Part shown: in pieces, positions 15,978-25,514 of the stretch
How positions within the stretch are numbered: position 1 is the stretch's first letter
Layout of the letters: each line of letters opens with the position of its first letter
Assembly (NCBI RefSeq): GCF_002160865.1
Contig: NZ_NFLJ01000017.1
Location: forward strand, 1-56,318
Origin: Massiliimicrobium timonense
GTDB lineage: Bacteria; Bacillota_I; Bacilli_A; Erysipelotrichales; Coprobacillaceae
Reading direction: 5' to 3'
DNA: 56,318 bases
Position numbers and translations under genes: made by a program
Notes under the pieces: generated by a model
What the model was told of the DNA's origin: nothing
Database searches by the model: none
The model's input: the letters and a program-made list of their open reading frames with translations, nothing else

Positions 15978-17777
15978 ATGCCATATAAGAGAACGCAAGT
16001 CTTAGTTTGTGCTGGAACAGGATGTACAATTGGAAATTCTGGAGCATTAATAGAAGAATTTGAAAAAGAAATCAAGTCGATGGGGCTTGATAAAGAAATT
16101 GAGGTTTTAAGAACAGGTTGTTTAGGGTTATGTGGGGCTGGACCTAATATTTCTATTTATCCTGATAATATTATTTACAAAGGTGTCAAAAAAGAAGATG
16201 TGAAAGAAATTGTGCAGGAACATCTTTATAAAGGACGTCCTGTTGAACGTTTGATGTTGAATGAATCTGATCAAGAAACAAAGGAAATTCATGATATTAG
16301 TCATACACGTTTTTATCAAAAGCAAAAGCGTGTGGCTTTGCATAACTGTGGAATCATTGATCCTGAAAACATTGAAGAATATATTGGACAGGATGGGTAT
16401 TTTGCTTTAGGTCAGGTTCTATCACAGATGACCCCTCAAGAAGTTATTGATATCATTAAAGAGAGTGGTTTAAGAGGTCGTGGTGGAGGAGGTTTTCCAA
16501 CTGGACTAAAATGGCAGTTTGCCTATAATGAACCGGGTGATGAAAAATATGTGATTTGTAATGCTGATGAGGGAGATCCAGGCGCATTTATGGATCGTTC
16601 CATTCTCGAAGGAAATCCTCATAGTGTCATTGAAGCAATGGTTATTGCTGGTTATGCGATTGGGGCTCATTATGGATATATTTATATTCGTGCTGAATAT
16701 CCTATTGCGGTGGAACGTTTAAAAACAGCGATTGCTCAAGCAAAAGAATTGGGATTATTAGGAACAAATATTTTTGATTCTGGCTTTGATTTTGATTTGG
16801 AAATTCGTTTAGGCGCTGGTGCTTTTGTCTGTGGAGAGGAAACAGCGTTGATTCAATCTATTGAAGGTGAACGAGGAATGCCTGTTTCAAAACCACCATT
16901 TCCAGCTTATAAAGGCGTATGGGGAAAACCAACGATTATTAATAATGTTGAAACCTATGCCAATATTGCTCAAATTATTTTAAATGGTGCAGACTGGTTT
17001 AGATCTATTGGAACAGAGTCGTCACCAGGAACAAAAGTTTTTGCTTTAGGTGGTAAAATTACCAATACAGGACTTGTTGAAGTCCCAATGGGAACAACGC
17101 TGCGTGAAGTCATTTATGAAATTGGTGGTGGTTGTCCAAATCATAAACAATTCAAAGCTGTTCAGACAGGTGGACCATCAGGTGGATGTTTGACAGAAGA
17201 ACAATTAGATACGCCTATTGGTTTTGATGAACTGGTGAAATTAGGTTCAATGATGGGGTCAGGTGGTATGATTGTTTTAGATGAAGATAATTGTATGGTT
17301 GATGTGGCTAGATTTTATATGGATTTTATCGTTGATGAATCTTGTGGAAAATGTACACCATGCCGTGTTGGAACAAAGCGTATGCTGGAATTGTTGGAAC
17401 AGATTTGTGACGGACAAGGGACAATGGAAACATTGGATGAACTGGAAACATTGGCTATGACAATTAAAGATACAGCTTTGTGTGGATTAGGTCAATCTGC
17501 GCCAAATCCTGTTCTTTCAACAATTCATCAATTTAGAGATGAATATCTGGCACATATCATTGATAAAAGATGTCCAGCGGGAGTCTGTAAAAAATTATTA
17601 CGTTATGAAATCAATAAAGATGAATGTCGTAAATGTGGTCTTTGTGCAAGACAATGTCCTGTGGGAGCCATTAGTGGAAAGATTGGAAAAGAAGCCTTTC
17701 AGATTGATCCTGACAAATGTATTCGCTGTGGTTTATGTATGAAAGCATGTCACTTTAAAGTGGTAGAAAGAAAGTAG
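15978..17777 (+). CDS. HndC/NuoF-like NAD(P)H- and FMN-binding hydrogenase subunit
   Basis: The diaphorase subunit. An N-terminal [2Fe-2S] thioredoxin-like domain is followed by the complex-I 51-kDa fold: NAD(H)-binding GRGGGGFPTGLKW near residue 163, an FMN segment NADEGDPGAFMDR near 195, an SLBB region, and the [4Fe-4S] site Cys456, 459, 462 and 502. Two ferredoxin-type motifs (CRKCGLCARQCP, CIRCGLCMKAC) close the protein. 599 residues is the usual length. AGGAGGTG precedes the ATG. It should couple NAD(P)H, and possibly ferredoxin, to the HydA subunit; electron bifurcation is plausible but unproven. Confidence 0.93.
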   Translation: MPYKRTQVLVCAGTGCTIGNSGALIEEFEKEIKSMGLDKEIEVLRTGCLGLCGAGPNISIYPDNIIYKGVKKEDVKEIVQEHLYKGRPVERLMLNESDQETKEIHDISHTRFYQKQKRVALHNCGIIDPENIEEYIGQDGYFALGQVLSQMTPQEVIDIIKESGLRGRGGGGFPTGLKWQFAYNEPGDEKYVICNADEGDPGAFMDRSILEGNPHSVIEAMVIAGYAIGAHYGYIYIRAEYPIAVERLKTAIAQAKELGLLGTNIFDSGFDFDLEIRLGAGAFVCGEETALIQSIEGERGMPVSKPPFPAYKGVWGKPTIINNVETYANIAQIILNGADWFRSIGTESSPGTKVFALGGKITNTGLVEVPMGTTLREVIYEIGGGCPNHKQFKAVQTGGPSGGCLTEEQLDTPIGFDELVKLGSMMGSGGMIVLDEDNCMVDVARFYMDFIVDESCGKCTPCRVGTKRMLELLEQICDGQGTMETLDELETLAMTIKDTALCGLGQSAPNPVLSTIHQFRDEYLAHIIDKRCPAGVCKKLLRYEINKDECRKCGLCARQCPVGAISGKIGKEAFQIDPDKCIRCGLCMKACHFKVVERK

Positions 17778-17786
17778 GTGTAGAAG

Positions 17787-19535
17787 ATGTCAAAAATAAA
17801 AATTACCATTAATAATCGAGAAGTGGAAGCCTATGAAGGACAGACTGTTCTAGAAGCTGCCAAGAATAATGGCATTCATATTCCTACTTTATGTTATCTA
17901 AAAGATGTCACTGGAACGGGTGCCTGTCGTGTCTGTCAAGTCGAAGTTGAAGGTGCTAAGACTTTATGTGCAGCGTGTGTTTATCCAGTCAGAGAAGGCA
18001 TGGTTATTAAGACCAATTCACAAAGAGCATTGGATGCCAGACGTAGAGTGGTGGAATTGATTGTTTCCAATCATTCTAAAGATTGTTTATCTTGTATTCG
18101 TAATACGAATTGTGAATTACAGCGTTTATGTCAGGAATTAGGTGTTCGTGAAGATGCTTTTGCTGGTGAAAAGAGTGAACCAACATTTGACACAGTTTCA
18201 CCAGGTATTGTGCGTAATACATCAAAATGCGTTTTATGTGGACGTTGTGTGGAAACATGCCAAAAAGTTCAAGGATTAGGAATTTTAGGTTATATGAATC
18301 GTGGCTATAAAACGAAGGTTGGACCGATTTATGATAAAAGCTTTGATGATGTCAATTGTATGCAATGTGGGCAATGTATTAACGTTTGTCCAGTGGGTGC
18401 TTTACATGAAAAAGAAGAAATACATTATGTGATTGAGGCTTTAAATGATCCAACGAAGCATGTTGTTGTGCAAACAGCACCAGCTGTTCGTGGGGCTTTA
18501 GGTGAAGAATTTGGTATGCCTATTGGCACAAGAGTTACAGGAAAGATGGTTCATGCTTTAAAGCTGGTTGGTTTTGATAAGGTTTATGATACCAATTTTG
18601 GGGCTGATTTAACAATTATGGAAGAAGGTTATGAGTTTTTAGGACGTTTGAAAAATCAGGGGACTTTGCCAATGATTACATCATGTAGTCCGGGCTGGGT
18701 GAATTATATTGAACATGAATATCCTGATTTATTAGATCATCTGTCTACTTGTAAATCCCCTCATATGATGTTAGGGGCGATGGTGAAATCTGTCTATGCA
18801 CAATCTAAAGGGATTGATCCAAAAGATATTTATGTTGTTTCGATTATGCCTTGTGTCGCTAAAAAGGGTGAAAAAATACGTCCTGAAAATAAAACAACAC
18901 ATTATCAGGATGTTGATGCTGTTTTAACAACACGAGAATTAGCAAAACTGATTAAGATGTTTGGAATTAATTTTAGAGATTTAAAAGATGATGATTTCGA
19001 TCAAGATTTATTTGGTGAATATAGTGGAGCTGGTGTTATTTTTGGTGCCAGTGGTGGTGTGATGGAAGCAGCCTTAAGAACAGTCGCTGATGTTTTGGCT
19101 CATGAAGACTTGACGATGATTGATTATCATGCGATTAGAGGTGTTGAAGGGGTGAAAGAGTCAACCATTAAAATTGGTGATCAGACATTAAAGGTTGCGG
19201 TTGCTCAAAGTATGTCACTGGCCAAACCATTGTTAGATGATATTCGTCAAGGTATTTCGCCTTATCATTTTATTGAAATCATGGGATGTCCGGGTGGATG
19301 CATTAATGGTGGTGGACAGCCATATGTTAATGCAACTATAAGAAATAGTGGATTTAATTTTAAAGCTGCCCGAGCCAAAGCTTTGTATGATGAGGATGTG
19401 TCTTTACCAGTACGTAAATCTCATAAAAATTCTCAAATACAGGATCTCTATCGCAATTATTTAGATCATCCTAATAGTGAAAAAGCACATCAGTTGTTGC
19501 ATACACACTATAATCAAAAAGCAAAGTTTAAGTGA
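17787..19535 (+). CDS. [FeFe] hydrogenase catalytic subunit HndD/HydA-like
   Basis: The H2-evolving or oxidising subunit. It has an N-terminal [2Fe-2S] domain (cysteines near 36, 47, 50 and 64), a His-ligated [4Fe-4S] site (HSKDCLSC near residue 96), two ferredoxin motifs, and an intact H-cluster domain: TSCSPGW (Cys300), MPCVAKKGE (Cys356), and MGCPGGCINGGGQP (Cys501, Cys505). The C-terminus keeps the small-subunit-like segment. 582 residues is typical. Maturases HydE, HydF and HydG are not in this window. Confidence 0.95.
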   Translation: MSKIKITINNREVEAYEGQTVLEAAKNNGIHIPTLCYLKDVTGTGACRVCQVEVEGAKTLCAACVYPVREGMVIKTNSQRALDARRRVVELIVSNHSKDCLSCIRNTNCELQRLCQELGVREDAFAGEKSEPTFDTVSPGIVRNTSKCVLCGRCVETCQKVQGLGILGYMNRGYKTKVGPIYDKSFDDVNCMQCGQCINVCPVGALHEKEEIHYVIEALNDPTKHVVVQTAPAVRGALGEEFGMPIGTRVTGKMVHALKLVGFDKVYDTNFGADLTIMEEGYEFLGRLKNQGTLPMITSCSPGWVNYIEHEYPDLLDHLSTCKSPHMMLGAMVKSVYAQSKGIDPKDIYVVSIMPCVAKKGEKIRPENKTTHYQDVDAVLTTRELAKLIKMFGINFRDLKDDDFDQDLFGEYSGAGVIFGASGGVMEAALRTVADVLAHEDLTMIDYHAIRGVEGVKESTIKIGDQTLKVAVAQSMSLAKPLLDDIRQGISPYHFIEIMGCPGGCINGGGQPYVNATIRNSGFNFKAARAKALYDEDVSLPVRKSHKNSQIQDLYRNYLDHPNSEKAHQLLHTHYNQKAKFK

Positions 19536-19549
19536 TTTGGGAGGTTTTT

Positions 19550-20425
19550 ATGAAGAAGTTTATACAAATAGGTTTATGTTGTTTGATGATGGGTCTTCTC
19601 ATGGGGTGTCAAAAAGAAGAAACTGTGCGTATTTTATGTCCAACGGGTGCTCCTGCATTAGCTTTAGTTGGAGAATATGATAACATTAGTAAAAATGGTG
19701 AAATTCAATTCGTTGATGGGACAGATCAGCTGATTGCTCAGCTATCAAAAGCCGATAGTGAGTATGATATTATCATTGCACCTATTAATATTGGTGCCCA
19801 ACTGATCGCAAAAAATCAGACATCATATCGTTTAAAAAGTATTTTAACATGGGGAAATCTTTACCTTGTTGGAACATCACAGGATGCTTTGAATGAAACA
19901 GGTGAACTGGCTTTGTTTGGTGAAGGGGCTGTTCCTCAAAAGATTATAGAAACTGTTGATTTGTCTATACGTCTTGAACCGCATTATTATTCTTCAGCAA
20001 CACTCGTTCAACAAAGATTATTATCTGGGCAGGTAGATGTCGGTATGCTTGCAGAACCACTTGCCAGTGCAACGATTGCTAAAGCGAAACAATCCAATGT
20101 GGATTTGTCCATTGTGGCGGATTTACAAAAAGAATATGGTGGGTCTGGTTATCCACAGGCAGCCATGTTTGTAAGGGAAGATTATCAAAATGATGATCTA
20201 TTTGAATCTATTGCACATTTTACTGAAAATGGTTATCCAGATTTAAAAGAAAAACTAGAAAATATTGGTATTGAGCAGTTAGGACTACCAAGTGTAGATA
20301 TGACTGTTGCTTCGATAGAACGTCAAAATGTTCATTATGTAGAGGCTAGTCAATGTGAAGATGATATCAAACAATTTCTTCAGCTTTTCAACATCACTTA
20401 TGATTCAGATATGATTTTATCATGA
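19550..20425 (+). CDS. ABC transporter substrate-binding lipoprotein (NMT1/SsuA-like)
   Basis: A lipobox LLMGC places the lipid-anchored cysteine around residue 19, after a short hydrophobic signal. The mature part resembles the NMT1/SsuA-like family of periplasmic-type binding proteins (FVDGTDQLIAQLSKADSEYDIIIAP, GQVDVGMLAEPLASA). ATG at 19550 follows GGGAGG; the in-frame start at 19532 is rejected. It follows hydA by 14 bases, so it probably shares the hydrogenase transcript. The ligand is unknown: aliphatic sulfonates and thiamine precursors are typical for the family. Confidence 0.82.
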   Translation: MKKFIQIGLCCLMMGLLMGCQKEETVRILCPTGAPALALVGEYDNISKNGEIQFVDGTDQLIAQLSKADSEYDIIIAPINIGAQLIAKNQTSYRLKSILTWGNLYLVGTSQDALNETGELALFGEGAVPQKIIETVDLSIRLEPHYYSSATLVQQRLLSGQVDVGMLAEPLASATIAKAKQSNVDLSIVADLQKEYGGSGYPQAAMFVREDYQNDDLFESIAHFTENGYPDLKEKLENIGIEQLGLPSVDMTVASIERQNVHYVEASQCEDDIKQFLQLFNITYDSDMILS

Positions 20426-21159
20426 AAAGAAAACTGATTCTTATTTTTGCTATTTTGGTTTTATGGCAGATGGCTTCTGGAATGATTCAAAAAGAAGTCA
20501 TCTTGCCTTATCCCGGTGATGTTTTACAGCAAATGGTTGCACATTTGTTTCAACAGAGTTTTTATATTGCGGTCATATCTACAATCATACGGGTGATGAT
20601 CGGTTTCTTTTTGGCTTTGAGTATAGGTGTATTTTTAGGAATCCTGAGTGGTCTTTTTTCAGACTTTCGTCAATATATACAACCACTGATGACATTTTTT
20701 CAAACGATTCCACAAATTGGATATATTTTAATATTACTTGTCTGGTTTTCCAGTCACATAGCCTTGTTGATTATTATTTTTTTGATGCTGGTACCTACCT
20801 TCTATTTCAATACATTACAAGGAATGTTACATATTGATTCAGATTTGCAGGATATTATTCAACTCTATCATCATTCTTTTCTTTATAATTTACGTTATGC
20901 CTATTTACCTTTGATTCAAGGCTATATACTTTCAGCTATTCAAACAACATTACCGTTAGGTTTAAAAGTTGGAGTGATGACAGAAATCTTTGTGTCTACA
21001 CAATATGGAATAGGGAAACAATTATATTTAGCAAGAGTTCAGATTGATATGACAAGTATTTTTGCATGGGTTTTATGGATGGTGCTGATGGCTTTTTTGA
21101 TGATCAAGTTATCAGATATTTTGATTCAATTTATTCAAAAGAAAAATCATTCTCTTTAA
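20422..21159 (+). CDS. ABC transporter permease (SsuC/BPD type)
   Basis: A 245-residue inner-membrane permease with about six hydrophobic helices and a binding-protein-dependent EAA-like loop near residues 160-190. It overlaps the lipoprotein gene by four bases, forming an importer pair. No ATP-binding subunit is encoded next to it, although both neighbours of the pair are readable, so the ATPase must be elsewhere or shared. A terminator begins within its last codons. Confidence 0.85.
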   Translation: MKRKLILIFAILVLWQMASGMIQKEVILPYPGDVLQQMVAHLFQQSFYIAVISTIIRVMIGFFLALSIGVFLGILSGLFSDFRQYIQPLMTFFQTIPQIGYILILLVWFSSHIALLIIIFLMLVPTFYFNTLQGMLHIDSDLQDIIQLYHHSFLYNLRYAYLPLIQGYILSAIQTTLPLGLKVGVMTEIFVSTQYGIGKQLYLARVQIDMTSIFAWVLWMVLMAFLMIKLSDILIQFIQKKNHSL

Positions 21160-21177
21160 AAAAGACGAATGATTTTT
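21142..21177 (+). terminator. Terminator overlapping the permease stop
   Basis: AAAAATCATTC (21142-21152) pairs with GAATGATTTTT (21167-21177). The stop codon lies in the loop. The A-rich left arm and T-rich right arm allow termination of the hydrogenase operon. Confidence 0.75.
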
Positions 21178-21211
21178 AAAAATAAGTCCATACTCTTAAC
21201 GAGGTGAGAAT

Positions 21212-21817
21212 ATGGATTTTCAAAATAGTCAAACAAAAGATAATTTAATGCGTGCTTTTGCAGGTGAATCACAGGCGAGAAATCGTTATACATTTGCAGG
21301 TGCTATAGCAGCCAAAAAAGGACATCATATGCTGGCAGATGTTTTCTATTTTACAGCTAATCAGGAAAAAGAACATGCTGAGATTTTTTATAACCATTTA
21401 AAAGAGCTGACAGGAAAAAGTATTATGGTTGATGGGAGTTATCCGGTGGATACCTATGATGATGTCTTATCACTTTTAAAGAGTGCCAGATATAATGAAT
21501 ATGAAGAATATGAAGATGTCTATCCACATTTTGGTACAATTGCCAGAGAAGAGGGTTTTCATAAGATTGCACAGGATTTTTTCAATATTGCTGAAATTGA
21601 AAAAACACATGGTCGTCGTTTTGAAAAGATGGCAACACTCTTGGAAAACGGACAGCTTTATGCATCTCAACAACCTTGTTGCTGGATATGCTTAAATTGT
21701 GGTTTTGTTTTTGAAGGAACACAGGCACCTCAGCAATGCCCTGTCTGTTTACATGATCAAGGTTATTTTATACGTCTAAAAGACGCTCCATTTAGTTGTG
21801 AAAATGATAATTTGTAG
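21212..21817 (+). CDS. rbr: Rubrerythrin
   Basis: A non-haem di-iron peroxidase that detoxifies H2O2 in anaerobes. The N-terminal ferritin-like domain has E-x2-H style iron ligands (AGESQARNRY, EKEHAEIFY, EIEKTHGRRF) and the C-terminal rubredoxin-like domain binds iron with CLNCGFVFEG and CPVC. 201 residues is slightly above the usual length. GAGGTGAG precedes the ATG. It follows the hydrogenase/ABC unit by about 50 bases; a separate promoter was not clear. Confidence 0.93.
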   Translation: MDFQNSQTKDNLMRAFAGESQARNRYTFAGAIAAKKGHHMLADVFYFTANQEKEHAEIFYNHLKELTGKSIMVDGSYPVDTYDDVLSLLKSARYNEYEEYEDVYPHFGTIAREEGFHKIAQDFFNIAEIEKTHGRRFEKMATLLENGQLYASQQPCCWICLNCGFVFEGTQAPQQCPVCLHDQGYFIRLKDAPFSCENDNL

Positions 21818-21822
21818 CGTTT

Positions 21823-21850
21823 AAGAATATCTGATTAGGATATTCTTTTT
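21823..21850 (+). terminator. Rubrerythrin terminator
   Basis: AAGAATATC (21823-21831) pairs with GATATTCTT (21839-21847) followed by T. Confidence 0.85.
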
Positions 21851-21922
21851 ATTTAACATGTCTATACGCTTGTCAAAATTTAGTGTATAATAAGATTTAT
21901 ACTGTATGAAGGGAGGACCTAT

Positions 21923-23659
21923 ATGAAGCTAATATTACATTATCTGAAAAGATATAAAAAATTAGTATTATTAAATATTGTATCTGTTTTTGGTTTTGCA
22001 CTAGTTGAACTAGGTCTACCAACAATTATTGCAGATATGATTGATCATGGGGTGACTTATCAAAATGAAAGTTATCTTTATTCGATGTGGTTTTTAGCTA
22101 TTGTGATTTCGGTGATTGGGGTAGCTGGAACGATTGTGCTAGGTTATTGTTGTGCGAGAATTTCTACTTCTATTACAAGAGATATGCGTAACGATATTTT
22201 TACACACATTCAAACATTTTCACCCCATGAATTTAACCGTTTTGGTATTTCATCATTAATTACACGAACAAACAATGATGCTTTTCAAATTCAATTATTT
22301 GTAAATGTCTTATTAAGAACAGCTTTATTGACACCAGTTATGGTCATTATTAGTGTTTTTATGACAATGCGTACATCACTTGAATTATCTCTTATTATTG
22401 CAGCGACATTACCGGTGATTGTTGTAGGGGTTATTATTATCGCAAAGGTTTCTGAGCCTTTATCACAAAAACAACAATTATCATTGGATGTATTAAATCG
22501 TATTACAAGAGAAAATCTTTCAGGGTTAAAGGTGATTAGAGCTTTTAATAATGATGCTTATGAACAAGCTCGTTTTAATAAGACAAATGAAGAATTTACG
22601 GGTTATACAAGAAAAATCTTTAAATTAATGCTTTTAACACAACCTGTCTTTTATTTTTTCTTGAATTTAGTGACATTGGTTATTTTTTATGTAGCCAGTC
22701 ATATGATTGATGCTGGAACTTTACAGGTAGGAAAACTGATCGCCTTTCAGGAATATCTTTTTCATGCTATGTTTTCTATGATGCTATTTTGTAATGTCTT
22801 TGTCATGTATCCTCGTGCAGCCGTTTCTGCAAGACGTATTAATGATGTTTTATCTACCAAATGTGATATTCAAGATCATGTGACACAAACAAAGATGTCT
22901 AGAGTTAATAAACATCATTTATCATTTCAAAATGTCACTTTTGCCTATCCTGATGGTGAGGAAGCTGTTTTAAAAAATATCTCTTTTGAAGCGACTGAGG
23001 GAGAAACAATTGCCTTTATTGGAAGTACAGGTTCTGGTAAGAGTACATTAATTAATTTGATTCCACGTTTTTATGATGTCAGCAATGGGAAAATTGAAAT
23101 TGATGGTGTTGATATTCAAGATTATCGTATTGATGATTTAAGAAATAAAATTGGTTTTATTCCTCAAAAGGCGATGTTGTTTACGGGTACCATTGCAGAA
23201 AATCTCAGATATGGAAAAGTTGATGCAACTTTAGAAGAATTGGAACACGCTGCTAAAGTTTCACAAAGCTATGATTTTATTATGGAAAAACCTCTAGGTT
23301 TTGATGAAATGATTACAGAAAGTGCGACGAATGTATCAGGAGGACAAAGACAGCGTTTAAGCATTGCCAGAGCGTTGATTAGAAAACCAGAAATTTATAT
23401 TTTTGATGATTCTTTTTCAGCTTTGGATTATAAAACAGATGCGATTTTAAGACATGCTTTGAAAGATGAAACAAAACATTCTATTGTTTTGATTGTTGCT
23501 CAAAGAATTTCAACGATTAAAGATGCTGATCAAATTATTGTCTTAGATGAAGGACGTATTGTTGGACATGGAAAGCATCGAGACCTTTTAAAGAATTGTC
23601 CTATATATCATGAGATTGCTTCATCTCAGCTCAGTGAGGAGGAGTTAGATTATGAATAA
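21923..23659 (+). CDS. ABC exporter half, degenerate-site subunit
   Basis: An exporter-type half-transporter of 578 residues with six membrane helices and one ATPase domain: Walker A GSTGSGKST, signature VSGGQRQR, Walker B IYIFDDSFSALD. The residue after the Walker B aspartate is Asp where catalytic Glu is expected, as in the degenerate-site subunit of heterodimeric exporters. It overlaps the partner gene by eight bases. Substrate unknown; family members export drugs or lipids. GGGAGG precedes the ATG. Confidence 0.9.
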   Translation: MKLILHYLKRYKKLVLLNIVSVFGFALVELGLPTIIADMIDHGVTYQNESYLYSMWFLAIVISVIGVAGTIVLGYCCARISTSITRDMRNDIFTHIQTFSPHEFNRFGISSLITRTNNDAFQIQLFVNVLLRTALLTPVMVIISVFMTMRTSLELSLIIAATLPVIVVGVIIIAKVSEPLSQKQQLSLDVLNRITRENLSGLKVIRAFNNDAYEQARFNKTNEEFTGYTRKIFKLMLLTQPVFYFFLNLVTLVIFYVASHMIDAGTLQVGKLIAFQEYLFHAMFSMMLFCNVFVMYPRAAVSARRINDVLSTKCDIQDHVTQTKMSRVNKHHLSFQNVTFAYPDGEEAVLKNISFEATEGETIAFIGSTGSGKSTLINLIPRFYDVSNGKIEIDGVDIQDYRIDDLRNKIGFIPQKAMLFTGTIAENLRYGKVDATLEELEHAAKVSQSYDFIMEKPLGFDEMITESATNVSGGQRQRLSIARALIRKPEIYIFDDSFSALDYKTDAILRHALKDETKHSIVLIVAQRISTIKDADQIIVLDEGRIVGHGKHRDLLKNCPIYHEIASSQLSEEELDYE

Positions 23660-25433
23660 AAAATGGCAGGTATTAAAAAACTCTTTACAACAGATGGCTC
23701 CTTTTTTCTTGCCTTATAAATGGGGATTTGTGATTGCTTTATTAATGATTGTTGTGACATGTTTTTCATTATCTATTTCTCCAATGATTGAAGGTATGAT
23801 GACATCATTGTTAATGGAAAATGCTATGGATATGTTACATCATATTCCTGGTGCACATGTTGAATATGATCGTGTCATGGAAATTATTGTGATGTTGTTA
23901 GGCATTTATTTATTAAAAACTGTATCACAGTCCATAACGATTGTTACATTAACAAATTCAATTCAAAAGATGATGCATGATTTAAGAAATGCTTTGCAGG
24001 AAAAGATCAGAAAGTTACCAGTCAGCTATTTTGATCAGCACCAATATGGGGACATATTAAGTCGTATTACAAATGATGTTGATACATTGTCCAATGCTTT
24101 ACAGCAGACATTAACAGAAATGATGAGAGGTCTTTTAATGTTAATGTTGGCTATTTTCATGATGTTTCGTATTCATGTCTTGATGACATGTATTGTTTTG
24201 CTGATTATTCCTGCTGCTTTACTGATTACACGATTTATTGTGAAACGTTCACAAAAAAAGTTTCAGGCACAACAGGATGCATTAGGAAACTTAAATGGTG
24301 CAATTACTGAAATCTATGGTGGATATCGTGAAATTTTACTTTTTAATAAACAAAAAGATGCTATTGAAAAGTTTAAGAATATTAACCAGACACTTTATCA
24401 TAATGCTTTTCAGGCACAGTTTATGTCATCCATTATTTCACCATGTGTTTCACTTGTGACTTATATGATTATTGGAACAATCGGCTTTATAGGAAGTCTT
24501 TCTGTTTTAAATGGAACACTACTAGTTGGTGAATTACAGGCTTTTGTTCGTTATATCTGGCAGGTCAATGATCCGGTTTCTCAAGTAAGCAATTTATCTT
24601 CTCAAATTCAAGCAGCTTTTGCAGCTTTACATAGAATATCAGATATTTTAAATGAATCTGAAGAAAAACCAGTTGAAAACCCACGAGTTTTAACAAATGC
24701 AAAAGGCCATGTTGAATTTAAACATCTATGTTTTGGTTATCATGAAAAAGAAGTTCTTCATGATATTGATGTGAATATTCAAAGTGGTCAAATGGTTGCA
24801 ATTGTTGGTCCAACCGGTTCAGGAAAAACAACTTTGATTAGTCTATTGTTACGTTTTTATGATGTGACTTCTGGAAGTATTTGTATAGATGGTGTAGACA
24901 TTAGACAAATTCCACGTGAACAATTACGTTCTATGTTTGGTATGGTTTTACAAGATACATGGTTGTTTCATGGAAGTATCTATGAAAATATTCATTATGG
25001 ACGTTTAGATGCAAGAAAAGATGAAGTCATTGAGGCAGCTAGACAGGCTAATGTTGATCATTTTATTCGTACATTACCAGATGGGTATGATATGATTGTC
25101 AATGAAGAAGCCAATAATATTTCACAAGGTGAAAAGCAATTATTAACAATTGCCAGAGCTATGTTGAAAGACCCTCAGATTATGATTTTGGATGAAGCAA
25201 CATCTTCTGTGGATACACGATTAGAAAAGAGATTACAGGATGCTATGCAAAGAGTCATGAAAGGACGTACAAATTTTGTTATAGCGCATCGTTTATCAAC
25301 AATCAAGAATGCTGACTTGATACTTGTTATTAAAGATGGTTATCTTGTTGAACAGGGAACACATGAAGAATTATTAGAAAAGAATGGTTTTTACAGTCAG
25401 CTCTATAATGCACAGTTTCAAGAAATGTCATAA
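23652..25433 (+). CDS. ABC exporter half, catalytic-site subunit
   Basis: The 593-residue partner of the preceding half-transporter, with six membrane helices and a canonical ATPase domain: Walker A GPTGSGKTT and Walker B IMILDEATSSVD with the catalytic Glu intact. Its signature motif reads ISQGEKQ rather than LSGGQ, which is typical of this partner in asymmetric pairs. The two presumably form one export pump with a single active ATP site. No local regulator is encoded. Confidence 0.9.
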   Translation: MNKKWQVLKNSLQQMAPFFLPYKWGFVIALLMIVVTCFSLSISPMIEGMMTSLLMENAMDMLHHIPGAHVEYDRVMEIIVMLLGIYLLKTVSQSITIVTLTNSIQKMMHDLRNALQEKIRKLPVSYFDQHQYGDILSRITNDVDTLSNALQQTLTEMMRGLLMLMLAIFMMFRIHVLMTCIVLLIIPAALLITRFIVKRSQKKFQAQQDALGNLNGAITEIYGGYREILLFNKQKDAIEKFKNINQTLYHNAFQAQFMSSIISPCVSLVTYMIIGTIGFIGSLSVLNGTLLVGELQAFVRYIWQVNDPVSQVSNLSSQIQAAFAALHRISDILNESEEKPVENPRVLTNAKGHVEFKHLCFGYHEKEVLHDIDVNIQSGQMVAIVGPTGSGKTTLISLLLRFYDVTSGSICIDGVDIRQIPREQLRSMFGMVLQDTWLFHGSIYENIHYGRLDARKDEVIEAARQANVDHFIRTLPDGYDMIVNEEANNISQGEKQLLTIARAMLKDPQIMILDEATSSVDTRLEKRLQDAMQRVMKGRTNFVIAHRLSTIKNADLILVIKDGYLVEQGTHEELLEKNGFYSQLYNAQFQEMS

Positions 25434-25471
25434 TATGTGATATTATGTGAAATAACAGTAAAAAAAGAAAA

Positions 25472-25513
25472 ATGCCCTCAAACTTTCGTATAGAAAAGTA
25501 GGAGGGCATATTT
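25472..25513 (+). promoter_or_regulatory. Hairpin burying the nuclease RBS; also a terminator-like stem
   Basis: ATGCCCTC (25472-25479) pairs perfectly with GAGGGCAT (25502-25509), and ACTTTC with GAAAAGT extends the stem inside. The right arm contains the only Shine-Dalgarno-like AGGAGG of the downstream Rpn gene, which starts at 25515. Readthrough RNA from the exporter would therefore hide that site. A T-rich tail (ATTTTA) follows, so it could also terminate the exporter transcript. Confidence 0.7.
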
Positions 25514-25514
25514 T

